Notes: generated from the letters alone by a model not told the origin. Positions 32,001-44,573 are shown, counted from the first letter of the stretch. The stretch: 64,000 bases of DNA from Asparagopsis taxiformis (GCA_030407315.1 JALQPE010001760.1:1-64000); one strand, 5' to 3'. Numbers and translations: made by a program.

Positions 32001-32595
32001 ACCCCATAATTGCTGCCTCCATGCCTGTAGAACACATTACATCGGCTATGTGGTTTAATTGGTTTTGCAAGATTCTTCGTCGTGCTTGTCGGACATCATC
32101 TCTGTGACTTCACATCCTAAAATTCAAGCTCCCTATGCGTTCCCCAAATTCATTCCTTGTAACAAATCATCCACTGCCGTCAATTAAATCCTCGTGCGCT
32201 CACCGCCCGCAATCAACACGACAAATATCGCGAGGAAAGAATCCACCCCTCGCCAACAAACTCTTACACCAATCAAAATTGACACATACAAAATCACGCT
32301 TTAGTTCAAGAAGTTTGAGAGGGTGCCGACAACCTAACCTACATTTTGTACTACCTTGACCAGATTCATAACACAGAACAACAATATACGCAAATTGGAA
32401 TTACGAGCAACATTGATGAGAATAATTCCAAGGCTGACGAACAGCGCAGACCTCTTCGAACGTCGAATTTCGGTATTGGGAGGCTTTGATCAGGGAACGA
32501 CACAACAGAAGTAGCAGAACAGAAGGACATCATTTCTAGGAGGTAGACCCAGACCCATGTATGGACTGGTGGCAAGTCGAGGTAGATGTTACGCC
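29061..32595. other. No supported gene
   Basis: AT-rich tract with scattered short frames. A few read protein-like (plus strand near 29350-29650 and 31490-31650) but have no relatives in the window, no clear starts and no splice evidence I trust. Confidence 0.3.
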
Positions 32596-32799
32596 TCACT
32601 GTCCGCCGTCAATTTTTCGTTCACCAGTCCGTTTCGGGAGATCGGAGATGTTGGGTGGAAGAGTAAAGCTCGGAATGTCGTCAGAAGCAGAGACAGCCGG
32701 CGAAGGACGAGGAGGCGGCGGGGGCGAGGCCAGGCGCTGAAAGCATTTCCTGGGCGCTTCTCGTAGATCTGTCTCAGAGAATTGAGAACTGCATGGCAT
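32596..32799 (-). CDS. Family B small Pro-rich protein (B4)
   Basis: A 67-residue protein from ATG at 32799 (MPCSSQFSETDL). The middle ASPPPPPRPSPAVSASDD aligns with the CPPPPHPSLAVSNSD block of B3. The end PSFTLPPNISDLPKR carries the LPP[SN]I signature. The N-terminal third differs from B2 and B3, and the tail is basic (KRTGERKIDGGQ). Conservation is concentrated in the Pro block and in LPPNI, which suggests these are the functional parts. Function unknown. Confidence 0.55.
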   Translation of the reverse strand: MPCSSQFSETDLREAPRKCFQRLASPPPPPRPSPAVSASDDIPSFTLPPNISDLPKRTGERKIDGGQ

Positions 32800-34519
32800 T
32801 TTGAACACGGAAACTCCAACAATCTGCAGAAGACGTTTGGTTGTGAAAAGTGTAGCGTCCAGGAACTGCTGGTCAAGCGAGAAATAGAAGATGCTAGCAA
32901 GAAATGAAATAGACGCTTGTTTTTAGATGCATTTATAGGGCTCAACCGATACTGCCGAGCTATTCATTCGTAGTCAATTCACTGTAAATGCTTCGACAAG
33001 TCTTACGCATATGTTATGACGAAGAATCGATTCTTGCCCCTGTTTTTAAAAAGGCATGGGCACGAATCGGTAAAACATCGTTTTAAAAACCGCAGTACAA
33101 GCAAAGGGGATAAAATAAGCGACATACCTACGAACTTCGAATTCTATTTCACACCTATTTAACACACGCGTTGATTCTTTTCCAGTAGATGATGGAACAG
33201 GAAAGGACTGCAGAATTCGTAATTTTTCCCCTGCATAATGGTGACAGCGAGGCATGGCAAGAGCACAAAATATATCCTTATGCTTTCTCGATAAATTGGA
33301 ATGAGATATTCTGGGGTGGAAATATGCGCCGACCAGAATGTCCAAAAACAATAGATGTCTACTACTGGGAACTTTGAGGTGAATTACCTAGTCTACACTA
33401 CCTGAGCTCCCATTGGATTTGATAACATGTGCTACCACAACTAACAAGACGTTAATTGGTTTTTGGCAGCGCGGGAAACCGCTGAGCCGGAATACGAAGC
33501 TGTCTTCACGTCCTGGAAGCAAGCTATGAAAAGTTTCCTCAGATCATCACTACTCGAGGACCTTTCACGTGGAATCGAACGGTTCGTTCTTTCGTTTTGC
33601 GTGGAATACAAACCTACAGCAATCGAGTTGGACATGCGAGGTGATGAACGAGGTACATATTGTCCTGGGCCACGGAATTGTTCGGCCGATAAATTTTAGT
33701 TTATCATCAAACGCCTTTATTAATTTGTGAATATTTTTTACCCCTCAACCATGCTTGACCCGCCGTCCAAGGGGTACCAACCAACAATGGAAATGAGATA
33801 TCTCATGTCTCAGTTTGTTGTCAGTCAAGGACGAGAGCTTTGATTCGTCCGGTGCGACAGAGTTCATTATTCATTTTCGGAGTACACATGTACCGTACAT
33901 GTGTATCCCTGTTTGAATGAATGTGCATGAAGTATGGCTTCAAGATCTATTGTCACGGTGCGTTCACCGCATAAACATCACGCGGCGCCTAAAATCTCAT
34001 CATTATCGAACAGCGCTTGACGAACAGAGACGATGCTATATCAGAAACTCAATAATAGATTTGCGGCGGTCGACCGGTACAGAGGAGTTATGAGAGATCT
34101 ATGGTGCTAGTGGAGTGTGCAAGAATTCGGGAATCTGAAATGACATTGTCATCGACTGAAATACGGGCTGCCCAAGCTGCCTCATACGTCCTGGGCCAAA
34201 CAGTCTGCCTGTCGGGCGAAAATCAAAGCTCCAGAGCCTTCGATTTTATTTGAGCACTTGCGGTTTGATGATGGCGAAAAGTAAATGACAGAAGCGGTCT
34301 TCATATTGAGGCCAAATATGAGTGTGCTCTGTGGCCTACGCAGTGTATTCTATAGCAGCTTTAATGATCATTGCATTGTCTTTGTTTTTCCATCCAAATA
34401 ATCCGAAAGTTTGCAAAACAGTAAATTCATACATATCACTCGTTTTTTGAAACGCCCGTCTGCCTTATGGTTTCCGTCTGGGATGTCTAGACAGGGCGAA
34501 GTATGATGAACGTTTGTGA
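32800..34519. other. Mostly no gene; possible exon pair at 33189-33640 (+)
   Basis: A frame at 33189-33376 (ending MRRPECPKTIDVYYWEL) follows a TTCTTTTCCAG acceptor. A second at about 33470-33640 (EYEAVFTSWKQAMKSFLRSS, then FVLSFCVEYKPTA) follows TTTTTGGCAG. They could be a diverged family C gene, but a stop separates them and the resemblance is weak. The rest shows nothing. Confidence 0.25.
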
Positions 34520-35005
34520 GGAAACAATTGGTATAATGTAAATCCACTTCAACTTTCCGTACGGCGCAAGGCGCACCGACAACCCCATGAAGGAGGGGGC
34601 ATGCTACTTACTAGAGTCCCAGACGACAAAGGTAATGTAACATAGTCAGCTGGGCGAAAGCTTTGAGAAAGGTATGTATGACTCACAAGGATTCGAATTG
34701 TAACATGCGTGCCTTTTTTAACAGAATTCATATCTATAATTGAATTGACAACATGGATATGTTTCTGTGAAGTGCATGATGTCGACTGGTCATTGTATTC
34801 TTATCGGAGCCACGCGGCTTACCGGCAACGGTGGGCAGATAGAGCCACTTTAGTGCGACCACCGAGTTTCACGGATAGCAATGCTCGCTTTTCTCTAAAT
34901 TTGGCCCATATTAACGCAGGGAGCGTTTGTCTGTCTGGAGTCCCAACAGGATCGGAACCACTGGCTGACAAACCTTCAATCGAAATGACGAAAAGACGTG
35001 CTTGA
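34520..35005 (+). CDS. Family C candidate C2, two exons (partial)
   Basis: Exon 1 (34520-34631) reads NNWYNVNPLQLSVRRKAHRQ and ends GGGMLLTRVPDDK. A 93-base intron (34632-34724) runs from GTAATG to TTTTTTAACAG. Exon 2 continues in frame: EFISIIELTTWICFCEVHD, LYSYRSHAAYRQRWADRA, TLVRPPSFTDSNARFSLN, then AGSVCLSGVPTG and a TGA. WADRATLVRPPSFTD aligns with WGDRARFVRPCSLTD at 45.3 kb. There GCC/GCG, GTG/GTC, CGA/CGT, CCA/CCC and ACG/ACA are synonymous and Ser is AGT against TCT, which is strong evidence of protein constraint. Seamless phase across the intron adds support. The true 5' end is not seen. It is probably a beta-rich protein; function unknown. Confidence 0.45.
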
Positions 35006-37420
35006 AGAGGAACCAATAATTCCATTGAGTCTCATCGGCGGGCCCGGTCAGTTCATCGCAAGCAATGCTTTCTCTTCCATCGTTCCACTCCCAGCGAACA
35101 ACGAAAGCAAAGTGGGAGGCATCTGAAATTTGATTGCCGATTATTCGTATATCACAATGAGTAACGTGGTCCGTGGCCCAGAGAAAAGCCCCGCTCATGC
35201 GGCATTGCAGATGAAGTGGCGCAAAATTCAGCACAATTCGCAAAGTCAATACGTTGGAAGCATTGCGTGCGTTCGTACAGACTTTCAGCGAGCGCATATG
35301 TTGAGATACTTTGACGCGCCAAGAACTGACGGCATGTACTGTCAGGTTTCCATGCACGATTGAAGAGTGCAGCCATTGGCAACACAAATACAGACTGCCG
35401 ACAGCCAGCTAGAATGGCCCGGCGCATTCCGAACGCAGTAAGCTATGTATCATACGTGGGCACGCGTAGCGTGATGAAAAACAGCTTACATTTTGTGACT
35501 AGCGTTTTTAACGCATGATATGACTCGCCCGTACAAATCGAAATGCAACGCGCTGATGGACATTCTGGTACCCCGGGCTCGACCCTACAGACACGTTTAT
35601 TGATTTACATATTTGACACAATCTCTCTTTAGTAGCCCCGAGAGTTGAAGAATCTCGAAAGTTTTCAGGCACGTCTAGATGCATTAGCGCCGTTAAGGCC
35701 GAAATCCAATCATTGTTGACAATTAGCTTCCCAGTTCACTTCATGCGTCAGCAAACCTATCAAAATCACCAGTGTTTGGACGGCATTTCAGTTGCAGTCT
35801 TTGGGACCCTCCTCCTTTTGTTCTGATTCATACAATTCTCGTCGTCTGTACCAGAAATCAAGGTTATTGTAAGCGTCACGATACGCGTGGCATGTTTCTG
35901 ACTGTCGAAAACGCGCGAAAAATGGTTTTGCTCTTCTCGCTCAACTCAATTCTCGAAGCGACTACCGACAGGCAGTGGTCATAAGCTTTGAGCCTCGGGA
36001 GACAGACTCGGATAAAAACGCTTGAAAAGTACAATACGAAAATAAGTTGGCCTATTCGGTGCGTCTCAGAGCTTAGCTCTGGTGATGGTGGACACTGGTA
36101 CCGATATACTGTTATCAGGGGAAGGGGCGCTAGTCGCCAGCCACTCTGATTGCAGTGCACCACATTGGCGGCAACGGTTGGTCGAGTTGATGGTCTTATG
36201 GAATGCCGTTGCTGTAGCGTAACGTATGAAGGCTACACATTTGAAACGCACCGTACACCTACAGTTGTATGTAGTCAAGTGCTGCACAAGTCTTTATTCT
36301 TGAACAAATCTCAATATTTGATAAAATCTAAAAATTACGACAAAAACCAACAAAAGTTGAACTGGATCTGAAGAGCCAAGTCGCCGGATCTACTGGTCGG
36401 GATCCATTCACAACACCAGTATGGCAGAGCAGAGCGGGCACCTATCTGCTGTGTGATAAGTGTTGGGATATCCATATAACCAGGCGACATGCCAACTCTA
36501 GTGTCTGCGCAGGCACAACATTCTTTATAGTCTAACAATAAGGCACGTTTGGCTCGGTTCATGCATCATACGACACCCTTCCCAAGGGGATTGAGAAAAT
36601 ATTTATCAGAGTTGTTTACAACCACTCATTGGTACAAATCGTGAAGATCTTTCCTCGCGCTACCAGCGAAGCAATGTGTTCGACTCCACTAACGTATGAT
36701 GAAATGTTGTCCACATGCCAGGCGAACTACGTCTCAAAATATGTTGAAAACTAACGGTGTGGAACCCTGACAAACATTTCATACAACAAATGCCTAAAGT
36801 TCATACAGTCTAGCAAACGGCAACACGCCTATAATTCCCTCGAAATGGCAAAGCACGCAGATTGGAAAATTCTGTACATCGATAGTCGACAAGAAGGAGC
36901 GATTGAGAAGAAGAAAGAGGAGGAGTCCTGTATCTGAACAGATAAGAAACTAGAGTCATTTCTCTCTCTTTGATTGGTGCGCGCAAAAAGCCTCCTCCCG
37001 AACATACATCTACCATGAGAAAAGACGAAACTTGAACATTACACCCCCGTACGTCGTACCTTTCGTATTTCAACTTACGCTGAGCGCGGCTCAATTTCAG
37101 ATGATACTGTTGGCCCTTCAAAAAACGGAATAAATCGGCAGGAAACGTGTTCATGTATGTAAGCCATACCAAAACTAACGCTGTTGTTGAACACTTCTCA
37201 ACTGTCGACGTTTGTAGACGTCAACCAACTGGATGTCAGTTGAGGTACTATCCTTACAGTCGAAAACAAAGCGCGTGTCTCCCCTGACAGTATTGTGCAT
37301 CCGACGTAAAAGTGTTACCACCAACCCTGTTCCTGCTCACCAAATTAATGCACCCGTGTATCAGTCTGAATTACAGAGCATTTTGGTAAGAAGCGCAACA
37401 AGCCGTCAGAATCAGTCAGC
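35006..37420. other. No supported gene; possible family C remnant at 35038-35122
   Basis: A plus-strand frame at 35038-35122 reads GQFIASNAFSSIVPLPANNE and SKVGG, similar in pattern to the VPN stretch of C1. The remainder shows nothing I can support. Confidence 0.25.
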
Positions 37421-37426
37421 GATCAC

Positions 37427-37433
37427 TATAAAA
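37427..37433 (+). promoter_or_regulatory. TATA box (TATAAAA)
   Basis: TATAAAA lies 72 bases before the ATG of the 37.5 kb small gene and is followed by CGCTGCGC and a pyrimidine-rich leader. It is the clearest TATA box in this part of the window. Confidence 0.6.
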
Positions 37434-37504
37434 CGCTGCGCACTTATGCATTCTTCTCTCGCCGACCGGCACCCTTCTGCAACAATTTTCACCACCCGAT
37501 CACC

Positions 37505-37732
37505 ATGCCTCTCCCGGAACAGGCACCCAGCGTTCCGCTACCGCTGCCAGCGAATGATACGTCGTCACCGACGTCAATAACGGCAGATTCGCCCGTGACG
37601 CCCATGCCCGAATTGCCCGCCTCGCAGGCGCCCGGCGCGCCGAGGGAGGATACATTACAAACGCCCTTGAAAGCGCCAGAGTTCATTCTCCCGCAAAACG
37701 TGCAGGATGCGGGGAGTCCGATGGATTCGTGA
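37505..37732 (+). CDS. Acidic Pro-rich small protein, possible family B/A intermediate (B5)
   Basis: A 75-residue protein starting MPLPEQAPSVPLPLPAND. It is rich in Pro, Ala, Ser and Thr and ends KAPEFILPQNVQDAGSPMDS. FILPQNVQD resembles FTLPPNISD of B4, and LPQNVQDAG resembles LPSSMADTG of family A, so it may connect the two families. It lacks the basic tail of family A and is acidic overall. It has a good TATA box and a C-rich leader ending ACCACCCGATCACC before the ATG. No signal peptide; probably disordered. Function unknown. Confidence 0.55.
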   Translation: MPLPEQAPSVPLPLPANDTSSPTSITADSPVTPMPELPASQAPGAPREDTLQTPLKAPEFILPQNVQDAGSPMDS

Positions 37733-40700
37733 CGGAGGTGAGGCGAACCTTGCGCGGCGATTCATTCACTTTTATGTTTTCAACCGTCCATGAAGATGGA
37801 ATGGTGCTGTATTAATATTGGTTTGTTCAGTGTGCGAGCCACAGGACGGCGGGATAAGTTGGTTGTGATGCGTTGTATCAGTTTTACGTTGGGTTTCTAC
37901 TTTTTGGCCCGTCTGTGGTTGGGATGGGCGTTTCACAAGTCGCTCTCCCCGGTTCCATTTGTGGTGGCTTGTTGCGTTGGTGCGGAGTTGACACGTCTCT
38001 GGTAGGATGCTGTGGATAATTTGGACGGGAAGCCACGGGAGACTTGGGTAGGTGGCCGAAATAGCAGCGCTTGTCGGTATGCGTGGTTTGGGTGGAGGTC
38101 GCAAAGAGGGGCGGCCGAGAGGGAGGTATGGTTGGAAGGGAGAGGGTACTTGTCTGTGTTCAATACAGTAGCGTCCGTTCCTTCCGTTCAACCGAAAATG
38201 GCGTCATGAATTGAAATTGGAGGAATAAATGACTTGAAGAAAATGGCATTGAATATGGAGCTGACCTAGATAAGCGTAGTGCGTACAATATTCAACGCCG
38301 CCTCCTTACATGAGTATTGTTGCAAGAAACAACATGCGTGCATGGAGTTATGGTCTTGCACAGTTAAAAAAACACGGTCCAGAGCGGGTCTAATGGCATA
38401 TATATACCATATGGCACGCGCGCATTGGTTCAAGCAGTGACTACGCGGGACAGTGTGCCTTGTGTTAAGCAAAATTACACGTGGTTTGTTATGTCCGTAT
38501 TGAAGAGATTCTAGTGCATGCACTTACCAAAGGTGAGGTCCTGGATGCACATGCTGGGAAACGATCGCAATCCGCGTCGACATCATGCACTATTTGGAAG
38601 CAAGTCATAGCGTTGTATATACTAGAAAGTGGAGGAAAGCGGTATATTGGAGAAAAGATATTACAAATGTCACCGATGAGGCGGCCTGCCGCGCTACTGG
38701 GCTGCGCTTACCATCATGTAACGTTACGGTGCAAGGATGCCAGGGGACTTGCAAGTGCCGTTGGCATACGTTGAGATATTGGCCCATCAAACGTTTAGTT
38801 CTCGGGTGCTATTATGACACTATTTACGGAATGAATTGATAGATTTTGGCCCATACAGATTACACACAAGAAATGTTTCTTACCTGATGGTGAGCTTCAG
38901 CAACAGCTTACCTCAAAGGCACTCAACATGAAAGTATACGTGTCGCATCCACACACCCTAAATCACATCACCCTCCATGTCCGCCGCCTCGCCCGCCCGA
39001 TTCGCGCTCACCTGCACAAACACAAGTTGTATTATAAAACTGACATGGCGACACCAACAACTTACCATTGAAAGCGTTGCATCCAGCCATCGATCACTGG
39101 GCGCTTCATGCTATCCGCGCTCGAACACGGCCGTTTGCCACGTAATCGCCGTTCCATCCATGTCCCCATGGTCCGTTCGGGACCCTCGCCCGTTTCAACT
39201 GACCGGCATGGAAGTGACGTCAGCGCGAAGCGATGGCGTCATATTGGCGAGGGAGTGGAACCATTTACCAACGGTGCCCAGCTGACGCGACGCGGATGAG
39301 CTGTACACGTTTTTTTTCGTTTGCATAGTGAAAGGTGGATTTCGGTGGAATGGGTTTTTGCAGTTGAATTGCGTCTCGAGAGCACGGTCCCGAAGGATGT
39401 TATCTCTGCGATCTCCGGTTTTTTTCACATCCCACCATTATTCTAGACGGGGTCTCATAGCTGAATGTAAAGATATGGCAGTAATTGCATCCACTCGCTT
39501 CGCGGAGCTTTTGCTGCATCGCTCACTACAACTCCACTGCTGGTCTTCTTTCTTCCGTCCACTCAGATAATACAGGTAAAAAGTCAACGAAAATTGGCGG
39601 ATTGATCGAGAGAAATTACACAAAATCAGTGTAAATTTATTTCTCCCCAGATCACAGTATGAAATCTGAGAGCTTTGAGCCGTCCAATTCTCTGGAGCTC
39701 AGCCGTACCGCATCTATCGTGACGAGCATTACTCCTGTTTCACTTTCTATGAGATTGTTACACAACATGTATAAAACGAGTGCACTACTGTTTAACTTTA
39801 TTTACTACCTCCTCACTGAATTTCCAGCGGCAACAAAAGAACACGTCAGCCCATTAGCAACCGAAGAAAATACGTTTGTAAAGCATCGCTGCATCCCGTT
39901 CTAAAATTAGCTAATGCATGCACGAGTGCGCAGGACGACAGACCAGACCCGTCAACCAGAGATCAGATCATATCGTTCGCCAATGGCACGCCGGCACTTC
40001 TATCGCTCATCTCGCGAGAGAAAACGCCCCCCAGCGGCCACGCAAGCTCATCTCGCCAGCGCGTGCCAACGTTACGTAGTTTGAAACACCCGTCGAGCTG
40101 CACTCTTGTCGACTCCGCTCCAATTGTCTCAAACAAGCAGTCGGTATGGAAGCGTGTAAATCGCGAGCAGAAAAAGTTTCTACTCTTTCGACGTGTGCCA
40201 AGTTTGGCCCGCACAGCTGCTTTGAATTTCTCTGTGACGTCGCGTTTTTTCCGTTGACGAGCCATCATCATGCCGGCCGTTTTTTTGTTCCAAAATGGCG
40301 TCAAATGGATCAGAGCGGGTCGGTAACAATGCTTGAAATTATACGGGTGTGGAGGCTACTGTCATCCACGAAAAGGCCATCTGGAAACGGTTTGTTGTAT
40401 GCGTTGTCAACAAAGATTGAATGTTGACACGTCGAAGCATTCCACCCTCATCATGAATGACTCGACAAACTTCACTTAGCGAGGCACGTGCTGCAGCCAT
40501 TGCATCGACCTGCGTGCGACCAAGCCGGGCACGTGGTCCGATGTATGATAAGTGACAGGTCTGCACTCGATGTGAATTCAAAAATTATTTTGCGGAGGTG
40601 GCCAAAATTCAAGTCAAGAAACAATTGGTCAAACTTATTTTCATAACAAAAAATTATCTTTCAAATTGTTTCAATTCTGCCAAACAAATCGATACAGTTG

Positions 40701-41375
40701 TACAAACAATACAGCGCGATCTTCATGCGCATCCATCACAAGCGCTGCATCTCGATCACGTTACATACCCAACGACCAGCTCGCAGCACCGCAGCTCAGC
40801 GCTGAACCGAGCTGCTGAAATGATGAGCCACCGCAAAAGAGTGGAATGCACGCGCCTTTCCACCGTCGATACCCGATTTCCGCCACGCCTAATCGACCAT
40901 AACGAACCGGTCCTTCCGCCGCATCAGCACAACGTTGGCGCCACGAGCTCAAACCAATGCGACCAATTTCCGCTCCAATTGTACCCTACATCCCATTTCC
41001 ATGGAATCCCATCCCCGTTCAACACAAGTCCGCTCTCCATGACACGCCACGCCAGCAATGGTCTAACAATGCAGTCGCTGTGCAACTCGCTCGTTCACCT
41101 GGCGCCCGCTTTCGTATGATCATTCCCAGAAACACCGCAACCGCTATGACTAATTAATCCATCGTTTTCCAATGCCAGCGCATCGCTTGTTTACATAATG
41201 CTCATCCTCGCTCCGCGATTAGTGCTCGATCTTACCTCGTTGGTGATTTGACGTCTCGCTCGCGCCCCGTTTATGTGTTGTCACCTGGAGCTTTCGCGCT
41301 CTGTGGTGTCAATCTTGGAGTAGACTTGAGGTGTTCATTCTCGTGTCGTCGTCTATGCGCGCAGTGTCTCGGCCA
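37733..41375. other. No supported gene
   Basis: Only short frames occur. A plus-strand stretch at 41121-41154 (SYDHSQKHRNRYD then stop) recalls a family A tail but has an upstream stop in frame and no matching core. Confidence 0.3.
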
Positions 41376-41455
41376 ATACTTAAGCGTGCGAGTTGTCACA
41401 TGCTGAAACGATCATCATTCACAGCATTCACGAACGCGCGACCTGCCAATTCAAC

Positions 41456-41674
41456 ATGCCTTATCCACCACCGTTGACCCCCAACAACAACACCGCCAAT
41501 CCTCCGCGTCAACCACAGGCGGTTCCACGCCAGACACCAGCTGAATCAGACGTGTATATCCCGCCTTTCTATCTGCCATCTTCACGGCAGGATGCAGGAC
41601 AGGCGTCTCAACCCACGCATTCGACTTCCACGCAACAAAGTCAAAATTACGGACACAATTGTCGCCGACAATGA
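41456..41674 (+). CDS. Family A small basic-tailed protein (A1)
   Basis: A 72-residue protein starting MPYPPPLTPNNNTANPPRQ. The core reads VYIPPFYLPSSRQDAG, equivalent to VPPM..LP.S.AD.G in the other copies. The tail is STQQSQNYGHNCRRQ, a diverged form of SRQSHN.YYSSGRR. The Pro/Asn/Gln-rich head, Ser/Thr/Gln spacer and Arg-ending tail suggest a disordered chain with a short binding motif. An ATACTTAAG about 75 bases upstream could serve as a weak TATA element. Single exon. It is the leftmost member and the most diverged in the tail. Function unknown. Confidence 0.6.
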   Translation: MPYPPPLTPNNNTANPPRQPQAVPRQTPAESDVYIPPFYLPSSRQDAGQASQPTHSTSTQQSQNYGHNCRRQ

Positions 41675-42159
41675 AAACAGCCTCCAACCCAAAGTTACTG
41701 TGAATTCCCATCGCCGTCGAACACTCCCCCGTTTGCGTATATATCTACCTGCAAGACCTCTCTGCCTCATTATCGATCTACATCTGCTCTCTACTTGATT
41801 TGGAATACTCATCAGACGTGAAGATGACGTCACACTTGTGCTTATCCTACTGCTTCAACTGCATGTTTGATGCCAATTCATGCATCCGTGTCGAGCCGAA
41901 CAAGTCTTCAGGCCGTTGCGTTGTACATTTGGCAACCAAAACTGTACTATCTGCTCTATTTTGTCTTGATGAATGTTTCCCCATGCGTTACTGGTTGATT
42001 GTCCTACCGATAATCAGCGTTTTGTTCGCAATGCATATTCAGCGTTATTGTACCAATCTTTTCGCGTTGTAGAATAGTATTTCGCCACCCTCTGAACCAT
42101 GCATAAAATCTCGCCCACTTTCACAGGACGACTGCTGCCGTGACACAATTCGCAATCAA
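41675..42159. other. No supported gene
   Basis: Short plus-strand frames only; nothing with a relative in the window. A GCATAAAATC at about 42100 could be the TATA element of the next small frame. Confidence 0.25.
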
Positions 42160-42234
42160 ATGCCTCGAGTACCTGAACCGCTGCCCATCCCTCGTTCTTT
42201 TTCAGATCGGATCGTGGCCCTCCGGAGGAACTGA
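42160..42234 (+). CDS. Very short Pro-rich ORF, possible truncated family A gene
   Basis: A 24-residue frame, MPRVPEPLPIPRSFSDRIVA then LRRN and a TGA. It has a GCATAAAATC about 55 bases upstream. LP..RS.SD faintly recalls the family A core LPRSLDSAG. It is too short to be sure. It could equally be a remnant or chance. Confidence 0.2.
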   Translation: MPRVPEPLPIPRSFSDRIVALRRN

Positions 42235-42410
42235 TAGAAACGCCTCATACCGTCGATGATTTCTCGACATAAAAAGTGTGAATATGTACATTACAGACGG
42301 GTGACGAATCTGTTGACGACGCATTCTGCCCATTCACTACTGCTTGTATGAAATTAGCACTATCTCTAGTTCACTTTTAAAGTTGCAGGATAGACGGATA
42401 TCGAAAGAAT

Positions 42411-43294
42411 GTGTACTATAAACTTCCAATTCACTCATCAGATGTGTCATACAACTGCATCGGGGCAGCAACCGACATTATAATTCGGTATGCAGTCACT
42501 GATTTCCATTCCATCTTCGTCTCATTGTACATTCCTTGTTCCGTACAGCTTAGACCCGTGGGTGTTCATCGAATATACGTTATCAAAAATTGGGACCCTC
42601 GTGACGAACTAGAAGTTTTCCGTGAATAACAGCATGATCCCACACCCTCTCACGTTATTCCAATAACACAGACTATGAAGAATGGATTTCCTCGATTCAG
42701 CGAGTAGCTGAAACTCTGTACATCTTGAACGATGAGAAGAGCAATGTTCATGAGATTGAAGTAGAGTGAACCTTTCCACATCGGCCCTAGGGGAGAATTT
42801 AAGCATTGCGTTGGCAAGCTGCACGCATCACTGTGCAATTTCCACGTATGCGTCGTACGAATGAGCGAGTGTAAACTACTCTCGATGGTAGTGGCATACA
42901 TTTGCATCCTGTGACTCCCTACAATGTTATGAGCTCATAGCCTTGGGGACTGTTATGCCTCCATATGCTAGATATACGATAGACCTGTATGCTTCTTCTC
43001 AACAAATGAATTTCCAGTCGATGTACCATTAATCTTACGAGTACTCGTTTGCAGCCATTGTGCACGATCGAATGGCTGACAATAATTTTCCGAAGGCAAG
43101 GATTGAGGAGTTCATTCGAAGGTATCGATATGCGACTGTATTACATTTTCTGTGAGGTATGCCATTGGAGATGTGGCACACATGTAGTACGCCTTTCACA
43201 ATCAGCCTGGCCCGTAACGATGTGCTTCGGGGGTGTTGAAACGATCACCGCGGGGATTTGTGTAGGAACGGATCGAAACGTGATGCAGTTGTAG
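42411..43294 (+). CDS. Family C candidate C3 (partial exons)
   Basis: Two protein-like stretches: one at about 42540-42629 (RPVGVHRIYVIKNWDPRDE) and one from a TTTCCAG acceptor near 43018 to a TAG at 43292-43294. The second includes MRLYYIFCEVCHWRCG, THVVRLSQ, and ETITAGICVGTDRN. YVIKNWDPRD parallels MLLTRVPDD of C2 and FLVRLNCPD of C1. ITAGICVG parallels INAGSVCLSG of C2. A GTATGC...CCGTACAG stretch at about 42489-42553 may be an intron, which would change the reading of the first part. The minus strand is also open here, so the strand is not certain. Function unknown. Confidence 0.3.
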
Positions 43295-44345
43295 TCTCCC
43301 ACTGTGCAAAGCGTGCGAAGTTGGTGGAAGCTTCCTATCTGCACAAGAAGCAATGCACGAGATGTAGAATCATCGGATGACCCATCGTACACGACGGCGC
43401 TACCGTAAATGTGGGGTGGATGGCTCGCAAGACAATAGAAGCAACTGTCATACACTCCAATCGTTCTGTAAACAATCACTCCCTTGTGTGCATTACCACC
43501 AATTATGCTGCTGTGGCCAGTCGGTCACGTGCAGTTCGCGAGAGGATTAAGATGTACTTCTGACTCAAAGCTGAAGACGCATGATTGATGGCAACTCACA
43601 AAATGACATTGTTGCCAGGTGATACGGACTGAAGAACCATTTCATCATGGAAACGTATGGGAAAGGAAGAAACATATGTAATGGTGGAGGCTGCTGCTCG
43701 AGGGTTACGGAGTGGAGCACTCGCTTGCCGAGTGGCGGCAATTCAGCATTTGTGCTAATTTCTAGTTCATGAAAGGGGATACACGCCCACTCCTGCGATA
43801 TTGGTCCTTTCGGTCCTTCGCACGACATGCGTTGAAACATCCCCAAGCCGCTGTCGAATTGCCGTGTGATGCGCTCTACCTTCATAGCTAACTTGGGCTG
43901 TTGCTCAACATATTCTCTCTTTACAAAGATTATTGTTCTCTGAACACGGCGGACAATCTGTAATGTCCGAAGAAAAGATAACTCTGAAAGTAAATGGCCG
44001 TGGGCAGATTTGTTACTCTATCACATGAATTGTAAGTAAACTCATACAAGACCGAGAAGCAACTCGCTCAATTCTGAAGCAGTCGAGCCAACGCGCATCA
44101 GAACGGTTCAACAATTACGACAATATCGCAGACCAAGATTACGCTATAAAGTTGCGGAAGACGAGACATGGAACAAGAAATGAGTTCAACAGGAGTCTGG
44201 TAAACTCCAGTATGAATCAGTGCAACATGACAGCGCCACATGTGTGCCCGTGATCGGCTAGCTAGTTAGCATAAGACGAAATTAACTCATGTAGATAGTT
44301 AAGCGATGGTAAATCCACGACAAAAGCTTGTGATATATCGACCGC
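43295..44345. other. No supported gene
   Basis: A minus-strand frame at 43602-43885 starts with an ATG and reads protein-like before a GTGAGT. It has no relative in the window and is left as a possibility. Confidence 0.25.
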
Positions 44346-44573
44346 TTAGTGCCTTTTTGAACGACGACTGGAATAGTTGCCGTTGTGACTCTGACGAGTA
44401 GAGCTCGAATGGCTTGACGAAGTCGAATGGCCCTCATACCCCATTGCGGGCGGTAATGGTTGCATCGGTGGGACTGCTACGTATTGTTCGGCCGCCGGTA
44501 CCTGTTGGACGGTAGAGTAACCCTGCGGACGAGTCGTAGCGTAACTGGGAGTGTAGTGCGGCTGATACGGCAT
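44346..44573 (-). CDS. Family A small basic-tailed protein (A2)
   Basis: A 75-residue protein starting MPYQPHYTPSYATTRPQG. The core is VAVPPMQPLPPAMGYEG. A Ser-rich spacer leads to the tail TRQSHNGNYSSRRSKRH. The TRPQG block is shared with the 47.5 kb copy. The ATG at 44573 is chosen because homology begins at MPY; the longer upstream frame runs through the promoter. A CTACATAA sits about 110 bases upstream on the minus strand. The tail is rich in Arg/Lys and could act as a nuclear targeting or RNA-binding patch; this is inference only. Single exon. Confidence 0.7.
   Translation of the reverse strand: MPYQPHYTPSYATTRPQGYSTVQQVPAAEQYVAVPPMQPLPPAMGYEGHSTSSSHSSSTRQSHNGNYSSRRSKRH

Noticed and set aside
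41040..41154. Family A-like tail SYDHSQKHRNRYD
   Set aside because: A stop lies shortly upstream in frame and no core precedes it; only a few residues match.
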